A stretch of 64,000 nt of DNA, taken from Candidatus Krumholzibacteriia bacterium. Lineage in GTDB: Bacteria; Krumholzibacteriota; Krumholzibacteriia; Krumholzibacteriales; Krumholzibacteriaceae. The notes under the pieces are model-generated. The model did no database searches, was not told the DNA's origin, and worked only from the letters and a program-made list of their open reading frames with translations. Location of the stretch: NCBI GenBank assembly GCA_023131975.1, contig JAGLYV010000077.1, forward strand, positions 40,594-104,593, given 5' to 3'. Positions within the stretch are counted from its first letter, which is position 1. Every line of letters starts with the position of its first letter. This document shows, piece by piece, positions 41,270 through 50,356 of this stretch. The translations under genes and the position numbers were made by a program.

Positions 41270-43774
41270 TCAGTTAGCTACGATATTGACGAGTTTTCCA
41301 GGAATCGTTATTACTTTCCTGACTATCTTTCCCTCGATAAAAGATATTATCTTGGGGTCTTCAAGCGCTCGTCTTTCAAGATCTTTCTTATCGAGATCCT
41401 TTTCAACATCGATACGTGATCTGATCTTTCCATTGACTTGTAATACCAGTGTGTACGTATCGGCTCTCAGATATTTCTCGTCGGCCACAGGAAGGCCTTC
41501 TTTAAATATTGTCTCACCATGCCCGGTCCGTTCCCAGATCTCCTCGCAAATATGAGGTGCCATCGGAGAAAGCAAAATAACCAGGTTCTTCATCGAATAC
41601 CTGAAAAGAGCGATTGAATCTTCGTTTCCTGACTTGAACCCATCATTCTCGTCAACATACAGATAAAGGCTGTTCGTGAGCTCCATAAGAGCGCTTATCG
41701 CGGTATTAAAGTGAAATGATCCGCCCAGGATGTCATCTTTTACCCTTTGGATAGTCTGTTGTGTCTTACGGTATACTTCGATATGGTCTTCGTCAAGTTT
41801 CGCGGGATCGGGGCATTCTTTATCGCTGGAACCAAACAGTCCATTATATTTTTCGTAGAGTCTCCAGACGCGATTAATAAACCTGAAAGCGCCTTCAACA
41901 GACCGATCGTTCCATTCTGCATCCTTTTCAGGTGGTCCAATAAAAAGGGTATAGACTCTGACCGTATCAGCACCGTATTTTTCGATCAGGGGATTCGGAT
42001 CTACCGTGTTTCCGGCGCTCTTCGACATCTTTGAGCCATTTCGAGTTATCATCCCCTGGGTAAAGAGATTCGAAAAAGGTTCATCGAAATCGATATGTCC
42101 CGCGTCCCTGAGGAATTTCACAATGAATCTTGAGTAAAGCAGGTGCAGGATAGCATGTTCTATCCCACCGACATATTGATTGACGGGGAGCCATCTATTC
42201 ACTAAATCCCTGTCGAAAGGTTTTTCGTCGTCATTCGGAGACATATATCTCAGGAAATACCAGCTCGAATCGACAAAGGTATCCATAGTATCTGTATCCC
42301 TGCGCGCGTCTCCGCCGCAACGGGGGCATATCGTCTTTACAAACTCATCTGATGCTGCAAGGGGACTTTTCCCATCTCCACGCGGCATAAAATCGACATC
42401 ATCCGGAAGGATCACCGGAAGATCTTTTTCTGGTACAGGTACAGCGCCGCACGAATCGCAATGAATCATGGGAATAGGAGCTCCCCAATATCTCTGTCTT
42501 GAGATCAGCCAGTCCTTAAGCCGGTAATGAACGACTCTCCACGCCAGTCCCTGCGCCGAAAGTTCATCTGTGATCTTTTCCATGGCGACACGGTTTTCAA
42601 GGCCGTTATATTCGCCTGAATTAATCATTATGCCGTCATCGAGGAAGGCTTTATCCAGTTCTCCATCTTCTTTCGTGCTGGAGGCAATGACCTGTATCAC
42701 CGGAATCTCAATCGGAGAATCCTGGACAAATTCGAAATCCCTCTGGTCATGAGCCGGTACACCCATGACAACGCCTGTTCCGTAATCCATAAGAACGTAA
42801 CTGGCCAGAAAAACGGGGATATTCTTTCCCGTCGAAGGGTTGACCGCGTAACATCCGGTAAAGAAACCTTCTTTCGTATTTTCCGTCTTTTCTCTCTCCT
42901 GGAGCCTGAGCTGTTTCGCGTGCTCTATAAAGCTTTTGCCCTCTTTCTCGCGCCAGCCTTTTTTAATCAATTCTTCGGCCAGAGGATGATCGGCGGCTAT
43001 AACGATAAAAGTCGCCCCGGGAATAGTATCGACTCGTGTAGTAAAACAGTTCAGGACTTCATCAGACTCCACCAGCTTAAATGCCACTTCCACGCCTTCA
43101 CTCCTGCCGATCCAGTTTCGCTGCATCGTACAGACTCTGCCCGGCCAGTCTTTGAGGATATCAAGATCATCAAGAAGCTTATCCGCGTAGATGGTGATCC
43201 TGAAAAACCACTGTTTCAGTTTTTTCAATTCTATCTGGGATTTGCAACGTTCACATTCACCACCGACTACTTGCTCGTTGGCGAGCACAGTGGCACATGA
43301 CGGACACCAGTTGACGGATGCTTCCTCCTGGTAAGCGAGATTCGCCTTAAAGAGCTGTGTAAACAGCCATTGAGTCCATTTGTAGTAATCTGGCCGGCAC
43401 GACGCGATCTCTCTTGACCAGTCATACATGACACCCCATTTGGCGAACTGCCTCTTCATATTAGCTATATTATCTTCTGTCCAGGTCGAAGGTTTGATCT
43501 TGTTCTTGATCGCGGCATTTTCAGCAGGCAATCCGAAAGAGTCCCATCCCATAGGTGCGAGGACGTTCATGCCCTCCATCATCTTTATCCTGGCCAGAGC
43601 GTCTCCGATTATATAATTTCTGCCGTGTCCGACATGCAGATTTCCTGAAGGATATGGAAACATCATCAGGCAATAAAACTTTTTGTCCGTATCGTCGAGA
43701 TCACATCTGAAAAGTTCTTCCCAGCGTTCCTGCCATTTTTTATCGATTTCCATGAATGGAAAAAAATCTTTCAT
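41270..43774 (-). CDS. leuS: Leucyl-tRNA synthetase
   Basis: About 834 residues. Class I synthetase with HIGH-type motif [15 protein letters not shown], a zinc pair CPSC/CERC, the editing insertion ([36 protein letters not shown]), [14 protein letters not shown] and the C-terminal anticodon domain. ATG 43774 overlaps the stop of the TusA-like gene (TGATG); an in-frame TTG at 43777 is an alternative that keeps AAGGA at good spacing. The gene ends the kinase-regulator-lptE-holA series. In E. coli leuS, lptE and holA are also neighbours, but in another order. Confidence 0.97.
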   Translation of the reverse strand: MKDFFPFMEIDKKWQERWEELFRCDLDDTDKKFYCLMMFPYPSGNLHVGHGRNYIIGDALARIKMMEGMNVLAPMGWDSFGLPAENAAIKNKIKPSTWTEDNIANMKRQFAKWGVMYDWSREIASCRPDYYKWTQWLFTQLFKANLAYQEEASVNWCPSCATVLANEQVVGGECERCKSQIELKKLKQWFFRITIYADKLLDDLDILKDWPGRVCTMQRNWIGRSEGVEVAFKLVESDEVLNCFTTRVDTIPGATFIVIAADHPLAEELIKKGWREKEGKSFIEHAKQLRLQEREKTENTKEGFFTGCYAVNPSTGKNIPVFLASYVLMDYGTGVVMGVPAHDQRDFEFVQDSPIEIPVIQVIASSTKEDGELDKAFLDDGIMINSGEYNGLENRVAMEKITDELSAQGLAWRVVHYRLKDWLISRQRYWGAPIPMIHCDSCGAVPVPEKDLPVILPDDVDFMPRGDGKSPLAASDEFVKTICPRCGGDARRDTDTMDTFVDSSWYFLRYMSPNDDEKPFDRDLVNRWLPVNQYVGGIEHAILHLLYSRFIVKFLRDAGHIDFDEPFSNLFTQGMITRNGSKMSKSAGNTVDPNPLIEKYGADTVRVYTLFIGPPEKDAEWNDRSVEGAFRFINRVWRLYEKYNGLFGSSDKECPDPAKLDEDHIEVYRKTQQTIQRVKDDILGGSFHFNTAISALMELTNSLYLYVDENDGFKSGNEDSIALFRYSMKNLVILLSPMAPHICEEIWERTGHGETIFKEGLPVADEKYLRADTYTLVLQVNGKIRSRIDVEKDLDKKDLERRALEDPKIISFIEGKIVRKVITIPGKLVNIVAN

Positions 43775-44064
43775 CAATCCACATCCTTGAAATTCTTCAT
43801 GTCAACAATCACATGATAATCATCTCCGGCTCTGTCGATCTCTGCCCGAGATCCACGCTCATCGAAATAACCAAGTAATTCTTCCGCAACAACACTACCG
43901 GTTACGATAATTCGAAGATATCGCGTTTTTACATCGGCAAGTCTCTTTTTGACAAGCAGAATCGCGGCCGGTGCCTTTAACCCCTTTGCGAGAAGTTTTT
44001 CCTCTTTGATGTCATTCATTAGCTTCTGCTCCGTTTCCTTGCCGGGGGCAACTTCCACCAGCAT
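43774..44064 (-). CDS. TusA/SirA-like domain protein lacking the catalytic cysteine
   Basis: Up to 96 residues (an inner ATG at about 44019 would give 81). The pattern [34 protein letters not shown] ... [27 protein letters not shown] follows the TusA fold: a beta strand, the Gly-Leu-x-x-Pro turn, a helix with paired lysines, two strands and a second helix. The CPxP cysteine that carries sulfur in TusA is Ala here, so sulfur relay by the usual route is not possible. The match is by pattern only and could be wrong. It lies between holA and leuS, where the ribosome silencing factor gene or nadD often occurs in other genomes, but it is neither. Confidence 0.55.
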   Translation of the reverse strand: MLVEVAPGKETEQKLMNDIKEEKLLAKGLKAPAAILLVKKRLADVKTRYLRIIVTGSVVAEELLGYFDERGSRAEIDRAGDDYHVIVDMKNFKDVD

Positions 44065-44136
44065 CTTCTATCTAGGGAAGATATGTCCTGCCTCCCCCAC
44101 TCTCAAGAGGATTCGTCATTATCCCCACATCCAGAA

Positions 44137-45168
44137 TCAAACCGTTCCAACAGCACCTGCCGACAGGTCCATATATTTACCGTTCATCGAATGTATAAAG
44201 ACACTTTCGAGCAATAGTTTCTCCGGAAAGGAAGTACTCTTTATAGTCAAATCCGCTACCCTGATATTCTCGAGCCATACGATTATCTCTCTTGTCGTAA
44301 ACAGTGATGCCGTCTTCTTGATTCTATCGAAATAGTAGCCTCCCCCACCCCCCCCTGCTTTGATTTTAAGAAGGGATAGAAAATGTCTCGTCACAAGATA
44401 CAACAATGTGGATGGCCGTTCGGCACCCGAAGAGATGATATTCGAAAGCACCGACAGCACCAGGTTCTCTTTCCCCGGCCTTATACTCTCTATAAGATCG
44501 TAAACGGCGTTTAATCTGTACCTGCCTATTACTTTCCCAATACTTTTCTCAGTAATGTCCTTTCCTTCAAATACGAGAAATACTTTGTCCAGTTCATTCT
44601 GAATATTATATAGATCGCTACCGACGCTTTCGATGAGAGAATCCGCAGTTTCCAGAGACAGGGTCACGCCTGATCTGGCAGCCTTCGTACAAATCCATTT
44701 TTTGAGGTCTTCCTGTTTCAGCTTGTCAAACCTGAGGTGTCTACCTTTTCCCCCGACTATTTTTTCAAGCTTCGAATAATCTTTTCCCGACCTTATCTTC
44801 TTCCCGCTTTCATCATGTGTGTTGAAAAACATTATGACGATAGAAGTCATTGCCGGATTTGAACAATATTCAAGGAGTTGTTTCCACTTCCCTTTCAATT
44901 TTTCCAGTTCCTTAATAAACAGGACTCGTTTCTCTCCCATAAAGGGGTAGGAATTTGCGGTTGAAACAAACCTTTCGATATCGATCTCTGACCCATATTC
45001 CATATCGAAGTTGAAATCACAGTCGTTCCCAAGCGCGGCCGCACGGATCCGCACTCCCATCTCTTCCATGATGTATCTTTCCTCTCCGGAAAGGAGATAG
45101 AGAGGAGCCAGATCCCCTGCATCAATATCCGAGAATATTTTCTTGTAAAACGACAATCCCGTTTTCAT
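44137..45168 (-). CDS. holA: DNA polymerase III delta subunit
   Basis: 343 residues. The clamp-loader delta subunit opens the beta clamp. Typical features: early PLYLLSGEERYIMEE, the YPFMGEKRVLFIKELEKLK segment, the domain-II DLKKWICTKA and LIESVGSDLYNIQNELDKV, and the helical collar region. It starts 3 bases after lptE, as in the E. coli lptE-holA pair. An unusual poly-Gly run (KAGGGGGGYY) is encoded by a C-rich tract with eight consecutive C on the plus strand (44348-44355), which is slippage-prone. Confidence 0.88.
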   Translation of the reverse strand: MKTGLSFYKKIFSDIDAGDLAPLYLLSGEERYIMEEMGVRIRAAALGNDCDFNFDMEYGSEIDIERFVSTANSYPFMGEKRVLFIKELEKLKGKWKQLLEYCSNPAMTSIVIMFFNTHDESGKKIRSGKDYSKLEKIVGGKGRHLRFDKLKQEDLKKWICTKAARSGVTLSLETADSLIESVGSDLYNIQNELDKVFLVFEGKDITEKSIGKVIGRYRLNAVYDLIESIRPGKENLVLSVLSNIISSGAERPSTLLYLVTRHFLSLLKIKAGGGGGGYYFDRIKKTASLFTTREIIVWLENIRVADLTIKSTSFPEKLLLESVFIHSMNGKYMDLSAGAVGTV

Positions 45169-45171
45169 TAT

Positions 45172-45693
45172 CTACCAGTCCTGGACCGTTAGCGAAAGTA
45201 TACCTTCTACGATGTCTCTGTAGACATCCTCCAGAGCCTTTTCGTATGTTTGTTGCGATGTAGTCTCCAGATAATAATTTCCCGAAGAACGGATTTTCTT
45301 GTCTTGCCAGATATATTCATTTTTAGAAGTATCAAAGAGGGACGCCTTTAAAGTTATCGTCAATCTATATTGTTCCGCTTGAACTTCAGTCCCGCTTTCT
45401 GAAAACGTGTACGGAACGTTTCTGTATTCAATAATAATTGCTTCCAGAATACCGTCAGCGTCTTCCTTCGACACGACTTTCAGTGTGTTGTCTTTCACTA
45501 TTCCATCGATTACCTGTTGTGTTATCTCGATCTCCACATCAGGTTCCGGTGTCTCATTGGCCAGATACGGAATCGCTATACGTTTGATATCTCCTGCCGT
45601 TCTACTGGTAGTCCTGTAGTACCCGCAACCTAACGATACTGCTATGATTGATACCAGTATCGCACCAGACAATCTTTTCAGGCTGTACAGCAT
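45172..45693 (-). CDS. lptE: LptE-like outer-membrane lipoprotein
   Basis: 173 residues. Lipoprotein signal LSGAILVSIIAVSLGC (lipobox SLG-C) and then GYYRTTSR, IKRIAIPYLANETPEPDVEIEITQQVIDGI and VSKEDADGILEAIIIEYRNVPYTF, the pattern of the LptE family in non-proteobacterial diderms. LptE plugs the LptD barrel and helps place lipopolysaccharide at the surface. It lies 7 bases after the response regulator gene and 3 before holA, so envelope sensing, LPS assembly and DNA replication genes share one unit. Confidence 0.82.
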   Translation of the reverse strand: MLYSLKRLSGAILVSIIAVSLGCGYYRTTSRTAGDIKRIAIPYLANETPEPDVEIEITQQVIDGIVKDNTLKVVSKEDADGILEAIIIEYRNVPYTFSESGTEVQAEQYRLTITLKASLFDTSKNEYIWQDKKIRSSGNYYLETTSQQTYEKALEDVYRDIVEGILSLTVQDW

Positions 45694-45700
45694 ACGCAGA

Positions 45701-47113
45701 TCACTCCTCTATGTTCTGCTCGAAGTTTTTGAGCCTGTATCTGAGTTTATCCCTGTTCAATCGAAGAATTCTTGATGCCTTGCTCTGGTTGTTATCAGAT
45801 TCACTCATAGCCTTGTCTATAAGCTCTTTTTCCACCCCTCTGATAATATCCTCAAACGGTATCCCTTCCTCACTAAAAGGTCTGCTGAGCAGAAGCTCGA
45901 TCTTGCCAGCGATCGACCTTTTAGTAACTTCCGGTCCATCCGACCTGATACTTTCTGGCAGGTGCTCAAGTTTCAGTATGTTATCCTCTTCCAGGAGTAC
46001 TATACGCTCTATCACATTCTTCAGTTCGCGAATATTGCCTGGCCAGGGGTACGCCATCAGCACCTCATACGCGGTATCGTCAATATCCCTGAAATCCTTA
46101 TTGAACTTCTTGTTATATATGCTGATGAAATGTTTGAGAAGTATGAATATCTCTTCTTTCCTTTCCCTCAAAGGAGGTATGTTGATCGGGATGACTTTGA
46201 GCCGGTAATAAAGATCCTCTCTGAAATTGCGGTTCGCAACCTCGGTTTCCAGATCGCGGTTAGTCGCCGATATTATCCTCACGCTCACATGTATGTCTTT
46301 TGTCCCCCCTACCCTCCTGAAAGACATCTTTTCAAGGACCCTGAGAAGTTTCACCTGGATCGTAAGACTCATTTCACCGATTTCATCTAAAAAGAGGGTC
46401 CCCTTGTTAGCGAGTTCGAGAAGCCCCACCTTTTGATTCTTTGCATCTGTGAATGCTCCCTTCTCATGGCCGAACAATTCACTTTCAAGCAGTTCCTCGG
46501 GCAAAGACGCACAGTTAATATCCAGAAAAGGTTTGTCGTGGCGAGGGCTGTATTTATGAATCATGTTAGCTATTATTTCCTTGCCGGTACCGCTCTCTCC
46601 CTGGATAAGGACCGTCGTTGTATCGCTTTTCGCCACAGTTTTTACTATATCGTAGATCTCTTTCATCTTTGGGCTTTCCCCGGGAATATACTTGTCGTCG
46701 AAATCGATCTTGACCCTGCGTCTCAGCTGAAAGAGTTCTCTACTCAATTTCTGTGAATTCAATCCCTTCTCTATCGCAAGCAACAGTTGCTCAAGATTTA
46801 CAGGCTTACTTACAAAATCGAAAGCCCCTTTCTTTATTGCAGAAACCGCCGTCTCGATATCTCCGAATGCTGTCAACATGATTACGCACGCCTCAGGAAG
46901 ATCTTCCTTGATCTGCGTGAGGACCTCGATGCCGTTCATATCTGGAAGTTTGAGGTCCAGGAGGATGAGGTCCGGGAGTTCGCTTCTCGTGAGTTCAAGG
47001 GCCTGCTCTCCATTTGCCGCAGTAAGAGCTTCATATCCCTCATCCTTGATAGTCTTCTCGAGAAACATCCTTATCGTATCTTCGTCATCTACCAGAAGTA
47101 TTACCGGTTTCAA
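45701..47113 (-). CDS. NtrC-type sigma-54-dependent response regulator
   Basis: 470 residues: receiver domain with Asp9/Asp10 and phospho-acceptor Asp53 (LILLDLKLPDMNG), Lys in SKPVNL, an AAA+ sigma-54 activation domain (GESGTGKEIIANMIH; GHEKGAFTDAKNQ, a GAFTGA variant; LFLDEIGEM; REDLYYRLKVIPI) and a C-terminal Fis-type helix-turn-helix (NQSKASRILRLNRDKLRYRLKNF). It overlaps the sensor kinase gene by 29 bases, so they are a pair. No sigma-54 gene or clear -24/-12 promoter was found in the window, so the regulon is unknown. Confidence 0.94.
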   Translation of the reverse strand: MKPVILLVDDEDTIRMFLEKTIKDEGYEALTAANGEQALELTRSELPDLILLDLKLPDMNGIEVLTQIKEDLPEACVIMLTAFGDIETAVSAIKKGAFDFVSKPVNLEQLLLAIEKGLNSQKLSRELFQLRRRVKIDFDDKYIPGESPKMKEIYDIVKTVAKSDTTTVLIQGESGTGKEIIANMIHKYSPRHDKPFLDINCASLPEELLESELFGHEKGAFTDAKNQKVGLLELANKGTLFLDEIGEMSLTIQVKLLRVLEKMSFRRVGGTKDIHVSVRIISATNRDLETEVANRNFREDLYYRLKVIPINIPPLRERKEEIFILLKHFISIYNKKFNKDFRDIDDTAYEVLMAYPWPGNIRELKNVIERIVLLEEDNILKLEHLPESIRSDGPEVTKRSIAGKIELLLSRPFSEEGIPFEDIIRGVEKELIDKAMSESDNNQSKASRILRLNRDKLRYRLKNFEQNIEE

Positions 47114-49160
47114 CTTTTCCTCCCTTTACAGGACGGGTCCGGGGCAGACAGACTTTGAACGTCGTCCCCTTATCTGGCTTTGACGCCACACTCAACCTGC
47201 CTTGATGATGCTGTATAATACTATGCGAGATGAACAAACCCAAGCCTGTCCCTCCGACTTTTTTCGAATAAAACGGTTCGAAAACATTCTCAATATCGTC
47301 GCTGTCTATTCCAGGACCATCGTCGATCACATCGAAACAGATCAGCGAGTTTCCTTTCTCCAGAATCACATCCGGAATATATCCGTCATACGATCTCGTC
47401 CGTATTGTGACACTCCCCTTCTCGGAAACTGCTTCGGCTGCATTTTTCAGCAGGTTGATCAGGACTTGTGTCAACTGGTCAGGATCGACTTCGATCTTCG
47501 TTATAGCAGCATCAATCTCTCTTTTAAGTTCAATCCCCTTGCTAAAGAAGATCTCGGAAACGCTTTTATAACTTCTTTCGATCAACTCCTCGACATCGAC
47601 ATCCTGATAGAGCAGGTCTCTGGGTTTTGCTACCTTGAAAAGGTCGGTGATAATCCTGTCGAGCCTTTCGACTTCGTGCAGAATGAAAGTTATATTCTCT
47701 TCCTGTTCCTCGGAGAGACCACCCTTTCTTTCCATATACTGGATTCCAGCCGCAATTCCAGTAAGAGGGTTTCTAATCTCGTGTGCAATGGCCGAAGTAA
47801 ATCTCCCAAGCATAGCGAGTTTGTCAAGATGCTTGATCTGCTCCTCCATCCTCCTGATATATGTCAGGTCCATGAAGGTTGTAATAACACCCTGCACTTC
47901 ACCATCGTCCCCCATAAGCCTCGCTACATATGTCCTTATTGGAATATAGTTCCCGTCTGACCTTCGAATGCAGGCTTCATAAAACGGGGCAGAGCTGTCC
48001 CTCTCTATTATATCGAACACAAAGGAGCTTTCACTGCCACCGCTACCGCGACTGATCATGTCGTCTATTTTTTTCCCGGAAATACTGTCCTCATCTTCTC
48101 CACACAGTTCAAGGGCGCTTCTGTTCGCCAGGGTTATACTACCTTCCATGTCGCAGACGAAAAGACCGTGCTGCACCCCTTCCAGCACTTTCTCCCTGAA
48201 AAGCTCCTCATGCCTGAGTTCCTGGTACAACTGCCAGTTTTCGATGTTTGACGCGACAAGCGAGCCGACTGTCTCTATCGTCACCTGATCTATGTTTGTC
48301 AGGGGGGTCGCCCTGAACCCGTCAGTGACGATAATAGCGCCCAGGATAGGGTTTTCGGGACAAGACAGACACTCGGGGTGTGTCATGAACTGTTTTTCCA
48401 CTGAGTCGGGATTTTCATCATCGATGGAATCCAGACAGCATTTCCCATCGAGACAACACCGATTTCTCTCCGAAGTCTTTATCAGGGGTACACAAATATA
48501 GGAGCTCATCGTGCTTCCGGGGAACATCTCGTCCCCCATCGACTCGAATATGGGGTGCATCGAAGCATCTTTTATAAGAAAGGCCTTTCCGGAGACCAAT
48601 GAATTGAAGATTGCACCGCCAAGATCGTCGTGATCAAGATTAACTACTCTTCTTACCAGCCTGTTGGTGTTCTCAACACATACCATGGACTGAAAACACT
48701 GCTTCTTTTTCCGCAGCAGAATGAAAGCGACTTCACGGTATCCTACGCCATGAACAAGATATTCGAATACAGAATCGATCAATTTTGATTCGTCAATGGA
48801 GCTGATTATACTTCTGCCTATCTCCTTGATGCTCAACAACTGAATATTCTTCTCTACAAGTTTGAAAAGAGATCTTTCGAGATCGGTCAACAGGGTAAGT
48901 ATCATCCTGTAAAAGACGTCACTGTCGACTTCTTTGATCCTTTCCTCGATAATCAGGCCTTCGCTCCTGAGATTGCTCAGGCGCTTGTGGATGACTTCGA
49001 TCTTCTCTCTATGATTGACCCTGTCTCTGTATGCAAGGATACCAGTCACGATAAGACCAACGGGTATCGTCAGCCATCTGTAGACAGGCAGAAGACAGGC
49101 AAACGAGATGAGTGCCGTGTATAAGAGCGATATCAGTATAAGACCTTGTATTCTCAGCAT
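47085..49160 (-). CDS. Membrane GAF-PAS sensor histidine kinase with cysteine-rich GAF insert
   Basis: 691 residues. Two N-terminal membrane helices (LILISLLYTALISFACLLPVY; TIPVGLIVTGILAY), a GAF-type domain (about 105-310), a PAS domain (about 330-450; GVQHGLFVCDMEGSITLANRSA), HisKA with FTSAIAHEIRNPLTGIAAG (His near 459), and HATPase (VLINLLKNAAEAV, DDGPGI, GGTGLGLFIS). Inside the GAF domain an insert at about 233-268 holds CC..GKCC and HPECLSC, six cysteines that could bind a metal or an iron-sulfur cluster. That suggests redox, oxygen or metal sensing. The partner is the NtrC-type regulator downstream. A good promoter lies just upstream. Confidence 0.9.
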   Translation of the reverse strand: MLRIQGLILISLLYTALISFACLLPVYRWLTIPVGLIVTGILAYRDRVNHREKIEVIHKRLSNLRSEGLIIEERIKEVDSDVFYRMILTLLTDLERSLFKLVEKNIQLLSIKEIGRSIISSIDESKLIDSVFEYLVHGVGYREVAFILLRKKKQCFQSMVCVENTNRLVRRVVNLDHDDLGGAIFNSLVSGKAFLIKDASMHPIFESMGDEMFPGSTMSSYICVPLIKTSERNRCCLDGKCCLDSIDDENPDSVEKQFMTHPECLSCPENPILGAIIVTDGFRATPLTNIDQVTIETVGSLVASNIENWQLYQELRHEELFREKVLEGVQHGLFVCDMEGSITLANRSALELCGEDEDSISGKKIDDMISRGSGGSESSFVFDIIERDSSAPFYEACIRRSDGNYIPIRTYVARLMGDDGEVQGVITTFMDLTYIRRMEEQIKHLDKLAMLGRFTSAIAHEIRNPLTGIAAGIQYMERKGGLSEEQEENITFILHEVERLDRIITDLFKVAKPRDLLYQDVDVEELIERSYKSVSEIFFSKGIELKREIDAAITKIEVDPDQLTQVLINLLKNAAEAVSEKGSVTIRTRSYDGYIPDVILEKGNSLICFDVIDDGPGIDSDDIENVFEPFYSKKVGGTGLGLFISHSIIQHHQGRLSVASKPDKGTTFKVCLPRTRPVKGGKVETGNTSGR

Positions 49161-49177
49161 ATAATCACCGTAGACAC

Positions 49178-49206
49178 AGTGTAATGCGCAGGTCCCCCGA
49201 GGTCAA
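49178..49206 (-). promoter_or_regulatory. Sigma-70 promoter of the kinase-regulator-lptE-holA-leuS unit
   Basis: Minus strand TTGACC (49206-49201), 17 bases, TACACT (49183-49178). Transcription would start near 49171, about 10 bases before the kinase ATG, implying a very short leader. Confidence 0.5.
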
Positions 49207-49260
49207 GATTTTACGTGTTTACAGGAGTGAAAAAAGAGATGTAAGGAGTGTTCCCCAGCT

Positions 49261-50049
49261 TTAACAGGCGCCTTTTCCGGTAAATACTACAAAAACGGTC
49301 TTAAAGAGGATCCTGATCTCATGAAAAAGAGAGAACTGCGAGATATACCTGAGATCGAACATGAGCTTCCTCTTCATCATATCGAGGGTCTGAGTATATC
49401 CGTCTTCCACCTGAGCAAGGCCGGTAATCCCGGGTTTTACACGCAGCCTCAACGGGAATTCGGGAACTTCATTCCTGATCTGGTTAATAAAGAACGATCT
49501 TTCGGGCCTGGGACCGACAATACTCATCTCTCCCTTGATCACGTTGAGGAATTGAGGAATCTCGTCTATGCGTGTCTTTCTGAGAAGATTACCTGCCCTG
49601 GTGATCCTGGGATCGTTCTTTTGAGCCAGCTTGGGACCCGATTCTTCAGCATCGGTACGCATAGTACGGAGTTTATAAATCTTGAACGGCCTGCCAGCGT
49701 GAAGGTTCTTGCGCCTGTCGAAGTTGGCTCTGCGATTCAGCCCGCATTCGCCCGCCATTCCTCTTCGATCCCTTCTTCGCCTGTTCAAGCCGATTCTTTC
49801 CTGAGCGAAGAAAATGGGGCCCGGCGATTCCAGCTTTATTACTATCGCCGCTATCAGAAGGAGCGGAGAGACAAAGATCATCGCTGTGATAGCAAATAAA
49901 AGATCAAAGGCTCTTTTGACCCTATTGACATTCCGGGGAGTCTCGATGTCAGGATCTGAAACAAGATCACCGAGAAGCTCGATCTCGCTGTGCAGAGGCT
50001 CGAGTTTCCTGGTATAGAAACTCTCCCTCGCGTTTGATGAACCCGCCAT
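49261..50049 (-). CDS. Initiating sugar-phosphate transferase (polyprenyl-phosphate glycosyl-1-phosphate transferase)
   Basis: About 262 residues from the ATG at 50049; the frame is open to 50109 but that start has no ribosome-binding site. A membrane hairpin (FDLLFAITAMIFVSPLLLIAAIVIKLESPGPIFFAQERIG) is followed by KIYKLRTMRTDAE, DPRITRAGNLLRKTRIDEIPQFLNVIKGEMSIVGPRPE and RVKPGITGLAQV, the catalytic core of the WbaP/WcaJ C-terminal family. It loads the first sugar-1-phosphate on undecaprenyl phosphate. An Arg-rich insert (NRRRRDRRGMAG ... RRANFDRRKN) interrupts the core between ERIG and FKIYKLRTM. It has its own promoter and lies at the end of the exopolysaccharide cluster. Confidence 0.88.
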   Translation of the reverse strand: MAGSSNARESFYTRKLEPLHSEIELLGDLVSDPDIETPRNVNRVKRAFDLLFAITAMIFVSPLLLIAAIVIKLESPGPIFFAQERIGLNRRRRDRRGMAGECGLNRRANFDRRKNLHAGRPFKIYKLRTMRTDAEESGPKLAQKNDPRITRAGNLLRKTRIDEIPQFLNVIKGEMSIVGPRPERSFFINQIRNEVPEFPLRLRVKPGITGLAQVEDGYTQTLDMMKRKLMFDLRYISQFSLFHEIRILFKTVFVVFTGKGAC

Positions 50050-50202
50050 CGACCTGTGAAAGACTACCACACTCTCTCCAATACCACCAAAAAAGATACA
50101 TTCCCACATAAGGATCTATCTACCACATCGCAAGAAGCGTACCTTCGCTCCATCATTAAAAGTCCTATTTTAAAGTACTTTAAGAGAGTTCCCTATGTGC
50201 TT

Positions 50203-50232
50203 ATTATAGCATAAATAAGGCATGCCTTGCAA
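50203..50232 (-). promoter_or_regulatory. Sigma-70 promoter of the sugar transferase gene
   Basis: Minus strand TTGCAA (50232-50227), 18 bases, TATAAT (50208-50203). The gap 50110-50356 holds no gene; a short palindrome, GGGTAA-A-TTACCC (50286-50298), lies upstream of this promoter. Confidence 0.55.
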
Positions 50233-50356
50233 TATAGCAATATTACTGGGGTGTGAAATCGTGGTCAAAGCGAAAGCATTATTCTGGGTAAATTACCCCA
50301 TATATTCGGGCTGACTGGGTATTATTACGCAGAATGTCGGCCCCTGGCGCGGGACT

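Noticed and set aside
43774-44064. Ribosomal silencing factor RsfS or NadD, expected next to holA/leuS
   Set aside because: Neither the RsfS pattern nor the NadD nucleotidyltransferase motif is present; the sequence fits a TusA-like fold better.
45701-49160. Sigma-54 (-24/-12) promoters for the NtrC-type regulator
   Set aside because: No GGCAC-N5-TTGC match was found in the intergenic regions that I read by eye.
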